Shown here: one piece after another, positions 61,684-64,000 of the stretch | Numbering within the stretch: position 1 is the stretch's first letter | Layout: every line of letters begins with the position of its first letter | Assembly (NCBI GenBank): GCA_039976075.1 | Contig: JBDWFY010000001.1 | Coordinates: forward strand, 930,001-994,000 | DNA from: JBDWFY01 sp039976075 | Lineage (GTDB): Bacteria; Pseudomonadota; Alphaproteobacteria; Rhizobiales; Stappiaceae | Reading direction: 5' to 3' | Length of the DNA stretch: 64,000 nucleotides | Translations under genes and position numbers: made by a program | The notes under the pieces: generated by a model | The model's database searches: none | What the model saw: the letters and a program-made list of their open reading frames with translations, nothing else | Told to the model about the DNA's origin: nothing

Positions 61684-62603
61684 TGGATGATCTTCGCAAC
61701 GGATTGTTCTCACTGATGCAGCAAGCGCCGAAGCTTTCTGTTATCGGGGAAGACATTGTTGACCCCTATGGCGGGGCCTTCAAAGTCACAAAAGGCTTGC
61801 ACGATGCGTTTCCTGATCGTGTGCGGGCAATGCCAATTTCTGAATCGTCCATTGTTGGCTTTGGACTCGGCATGAGTTTGCGCGGACACCCAGTAATCGC
61901 CGAAATAATGTTCGGCGATTTTCTGACGCTCACGCTGGATCAGCTGCTCAATCACGCTGCAAAAGTTGAGTGGATGTTCGACGGTGCGGTCAAGGCTCCC
62001 CTCATCATTCGCACACCAATGGGTGGCGGTCGAGGATACGGCCCAACCCATTCGCAGAGTATCGAAAAACACTTTTGCGGCATTCCTGGCCTGACGGTCT
62101 TTGCAGTCAATCAGTTTGCCAGCCCCGCGGAACTTCTGAAGCAGGCTTTTGCGCTGCAATCGCCGGTTCTTTTTATCGAAAACAAGATCACATACTCCAA
62201 ACTTGTGGAGACGGAACGCCTCGTCAGTCACGCGTCCCCCGATGTTGTGTTGCTGACATATGGAGGGGTTAGTGAAATCTGCGTGAAATCCGCTGAGCGA
62301 CTTCTCAAGGACGAAGAAATATCGGTCAACGTGATACCGCTGGAGCAGCTGTCCCCATTCCCCGCTGAACAAGTGAGACGTGCTGTTTCGAACTGTGACC
62401 GTGTCGTTGTGGTTGAGGAAGGCACTGAGGAGTGGGGGTTTGCAGCCGCCTGTGCCGAGAGCCTACTCGCCGGCGGGATGAGACCGAACCGTTTCAAAAG
62501 TATTGCTGCGCCCTCCATGCCCATTCCCAGCGCCAAAGACTGGGAAGTTTCCATTTTGCCTAATGTCGATCGTGTTTCAAATGAAATACTATCGCTGTTC
62601 TAA
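61674..62603 (+). CDS. 2-oxo-acid dehydrogenase E1 component, beta subunit
   Basis: A 309-residue E1-beta/transketolase-like protein: IGEDIVDPYGGAFKVTKGL, MPISESSIVGFGLGMSLRGH, IRTPMGGGRGYGPTHSQSIE and VIPLEQLSPFPAEQVRRAV. The glutamate in SESS activates ThDP. It completes the E1 heterotetramer. Slightly short against the usual 325 residues, but the core is intact. It is followed 17 bases later by the lipoyl-NeuD fusion gene, which takes the place of E2. No E3 gene is present in the window. Confidence 0.93.
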   Translation: MRVVDDLRNGLFSLMQQAPKLSVIGEDIVDPYGGAFKVTKGLHDAFPDRVRAMPISESSIVGFGLGMSLRGHPVIAEIMFGDFLTLTLDQLLNHAAKVEWMFDGAVKAPLIIRTPMGGGRGYGPTHSQSIEKHFCGIPGLTVFAVNQFASPAELLKQAFALQSPVLFIENKITYSKLVETERLVSHASPDVVLLTYGGVSEICVKSAERLLKDEEISVNVIPLEQLSPFPAEQVRRAVSNCDRVVVVEEGTEEWGFAAACAESLLAGGMRPNRFKSIAAPSMPIPSAKDWEVSILPNVDRVSNEILSLF

Positions 62604-62620
62604 CGGTGCGAAGTAAGCTT

Positions 62621-63703
62621 ATGAATAAAACTGATATTCTCGCTCCCCGACTGAATGCCAACGAAGATGAATTGTTGGTCACTGAAATTTTGACGTCCGT
62701 CGGAACGGACGTGAAAGTGGGCGATATCCTGTTCATCGTCGAAACGACCAAGGCGTCGTTTGATGTTGAATCGACAGCCGACGGAACGGTGAACTCGATT
62801 GAGGTCGAACAAGGAAAGATGGTCGATGTAGGCGCGGTGCTGGCCAGAATCGATGTTGCTGGGGCTGCTGTGGGAGGCGATTCCGCTCAGCTACAGACAA
62901 GCACTTCTGTCTCCGAGAATGTAAAGACAACGACCAAGGCAAAAATGCGTGCCCAGGAGTTGAATGTTGACCTTGCAGCCGTCACTCCTGTGGACGGACG
63001 AATTGGCGTCGCAGAAGTAGAAGCCGCAGCAGCAATCGCGGGTAACCGGAATACCGGTGACGGCAATTCGGCCGGTGAAGAGCTGAGCACGCAGCGTGCC
63101 GTGGTCTTTGGCGGCGGAGGACACGCCGCAACAATTGCAGATCTGATTTTCGCCAATGGCTGGGATGTGATCGGCGCCGTTGATGCAAAAATGGCAAAGG
63201 GGACCAAGGTCGCATCAGGTCTTGAGGTCATTGGGTCGGATACAGATCTGGAAGAAATATATGCCTCTGGTGTGCATAACGCGTTTATCGGTGTTGGCGG
63301 AGCAGATTCCTCCGAGACCCGCAAAAAGATCTACGACCGCTTGCAAGAAATTGGCTTCGTGCTTCCCCATCTGGTGCATCCAAGTGCCCATATCGGCGTC
63401 GATGTAAAAATCGGTCCGGCAACCTACGTGCTTCCCAATGCCATGGTCGGGCCACGTTGTCGGATTGGTGCAAATGTGGTTGTGAATTCGTCCGTAACGG
63501 TCGCCCATGACTGCAAGATTGAAGATCACGCACACCTGGCACCGGGGGCCATACTAGCCGGTATGGTTCGTGTCGGAGCCATGTCTGTGGTCGGAATGGG
63601 CTCAACAGTCCTCTTCAACTGCAAAATCGGGCGAAACTGCCTGATTCACAACCTGAGTTCAGTGGTCAGCAACATCCCTGATGGAAAGATCGTAAAGCCG
63701 TAG
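62621..63703 (+). CDS. Lipoyl and E3-binding domains fused to a NeuD/PglD-type sugar acyltransferase
   Basis: A 360-residue fusion. Residues 1-78 are a lipoyl domain with Lys44 in VETTKASFDVES. Residues about 104-137 are a peripheral subunit-binding domain (KAKMRAQELNVDLAAVTPVD, GRIGVAEVE). From 158 on it is a NeuD/PglD acyltransferase: nucleotide-sugar-binding-like AVVFGGGGHAATIADLI, then hexapeptide repeats (HPSAHIGVDVKIGPATYVLP, SVTVAHDCKIEDHAHLAPGA) with the likely catalytic His296 in TVAHD. It lacks the normal E2 HxxxDG catalytic domain. ATG 62621 is chosen; GTG 62606 is possible. Position after E1 alpha and beta suggests acyl transfer from lipoyl-lysine to a sugar; no close precedent is known to me. 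Confidence 0.88.
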   Translation: MNKTDILAPRLNANEDELLVTEILTSVGTDVKVGDILFIVETTKASFDVESTADGTVNSIEVEQGKMVDVGAVLARIDVAGAAVGGDSAQLQTSTSVSENVKTTTKAKMRAQELNVDLAAVTPVDGRIGVAEVEAAAAIAGNRNTGDGNSAGEELSTQRAVVFGGGGHAATIADLIFANGWDVIGAVDAKMAKGTKVASGLEVIGSDTDLEEIYASGVHNAFIGVGGADSSETRKKIYDRLQEIGFVLPHLVHPSAHIGVDVKIGPATYVLPNAMVGPRCRIGANVVVNSSVTVAHDCKIEDHAHLAPGAILAGMVRVGAMSVVGMGSTVLFNCKIGRNCLIHNLSSVVSNIPDGKIVKP

Positions 63704-63886
63704 ACAGTTGGATTCCATTGATTGTAGCGGAAATTTGGATCGAGTAACGGGAACAAACAATCGAATGACGAAACACAGTTCAGAACCAGTCCTTGTCCGG
63801 AAAGGAGTTCGTGAGACGTTCACGAGTAACAGGCGTGCCATTACGCCGAATTTTGTTCGAACATCTGACACAATCAAACTCAACTG

Positions 63887-64000
63887 ATGAATATTTCCTA
63901 CAGACCAGAAATTGACGGCCTGCGTGCGATCGCTGTTCTTGCGGTGATAATTTATCACGCGGAATTCGTTGTTTTTGGCAAGCCTCTGTTCGAAGGCGGT
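63887..64000 (+). CDS. Acyltransferase-3 (OafA/YrhL) membrane protein, 3' end outside window
   Basis: The first 38 residues are visible: NISYRPEIDGLRAIAVLAVI followed by IYHAEF, the classic start of the acyltransferase-3 family with the conserved R in GLRAIAVL and the catalytic-site H in YHAEF. The frame runs off the window. These ten-helix proteins O-acylate surface polysaccharides. ATG 63887 is the start. It lies 183 bases after the lipoyl-NeuD fusion, the same direction, and may act on the same glycan. Confidence 0.85.
   Translation, partial: MNISYRPEIDGLRAIAVLAVIIYHAEFVVFGKPLFEGG

Noticed and set aside
1..64000. Insertion sequences, integrases or tRNA attachment sites marking a genomic island
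   Set aside because: No transposase, integrase, tRNA gene or long direct repeat was recognised anywhere in the window.

Overview
The window looks like a chromosomal or megaplasmid segment of an alphaproteobacterium, most likely order Hyphomicrobiales (Rhizobiales). This rests on gene content: an lpiA/acvB-type lysyl-phosphatidylglycerol pair, a homogentisate operon with a DUF2783 gene, many periplasmic-binding-protein transporters under LacI/GntR/SorC control, and CTAG-bounded palindromic intergenic repeats of a type I recall from Rhizobiales. GC content is moderate by eye. I saw no rRNA, tRNA, CRISPR array, transposase or prophage genes. All assignments are by reading; no database search was possible.

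Layout. 1-6 kb: the end of a 3-hydroxyisobutyrate-dehydrogenase-type gene, two LacI regulators facing each other, and a TRAP transporter (dctQ-dctM-dctP) behind a perfect LacI-type operator. 6-11.3 kb: a Rieske ferredoxin, a PanB-like enzyme, an SDR and a GntR regulator on the minus strand, and a histidine-box membrane di-iron hydroxylase plus ferredoxin reductase on the plus strand; together they make a complete three-component membrane oxygenase. 11.4-13.7 kb: a BisC/TorZ-type molybdoenzyme. 13.8-20.1 kb: a MarR regulator divergent from a homogentisate (tyrosine) catabolic operon hmgA-fah-MBL-FAD hydroxylase-DUF2783-maiA. 20.2-23.5 kb: lpiA-acvB. 23.7-25.2 kb: a DUF2478 gene, a GST and an asparaginase remnant. 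25.2-34.2 kb: a carbohydrate catabolic cluster with an ABC transporter, a kinase, a divergent enolase, two SDRs, a GntR regulator and an HpcH/HpaI aldolase. 34.6-44.2 kb: an acetyltransferase, a sugar ABC transporter divergent from mtnK-mtnA (methylthioribose salvage), a SorC regulator and an MttB-family methyltransferase. 44.3-48.7 kb: a LysR regulator and znuCB-zur divergent from znuA, with paired Zur boxes. 49-56.4 kb: a chemoreceptor, a P460-type cytochrome, an orphan HigA-like regulator and the cytochrome bo3 operon cyoABCD. 56.5-64 kb: a surface or secondary-metabolite modification region.

The most unusual part is the right end (about 60.7-64.0 kb). Two genes for a thiamine-diphosphate 2-oxo-acid dehydrogenase E1 (alpha and beta) are followed by one protein that has a lipoyl domain and an E3-binding domain, but carries a NeuD/PglD-type left-handed beta-helix sugar acyltransferase where the normal E2 catalytic domain should be. 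An acyltransferase-3 membrane protein follows. I infer a dehydrogenase complex that makes an acyl group on lipoyl-lysine and gives it to a sugar or glycan. Next to it lie an SGNH hydrolase and a SxtJ / DUF5989 / carbamoyltransferase trio that includes a 49-residue gene.

Other notable points: three copies of a roughly 105-bp repeat whose terminal CTAG supplies the stop codon of the adjacent gene; an enolase paralogue lacking the conserved active-site histidine; a metallo-beta-lactamase-fold protein with a broken HxHxDH motif; an SDR lacking YxxxK; and remnants of an asparaginase and a LacI regulator.
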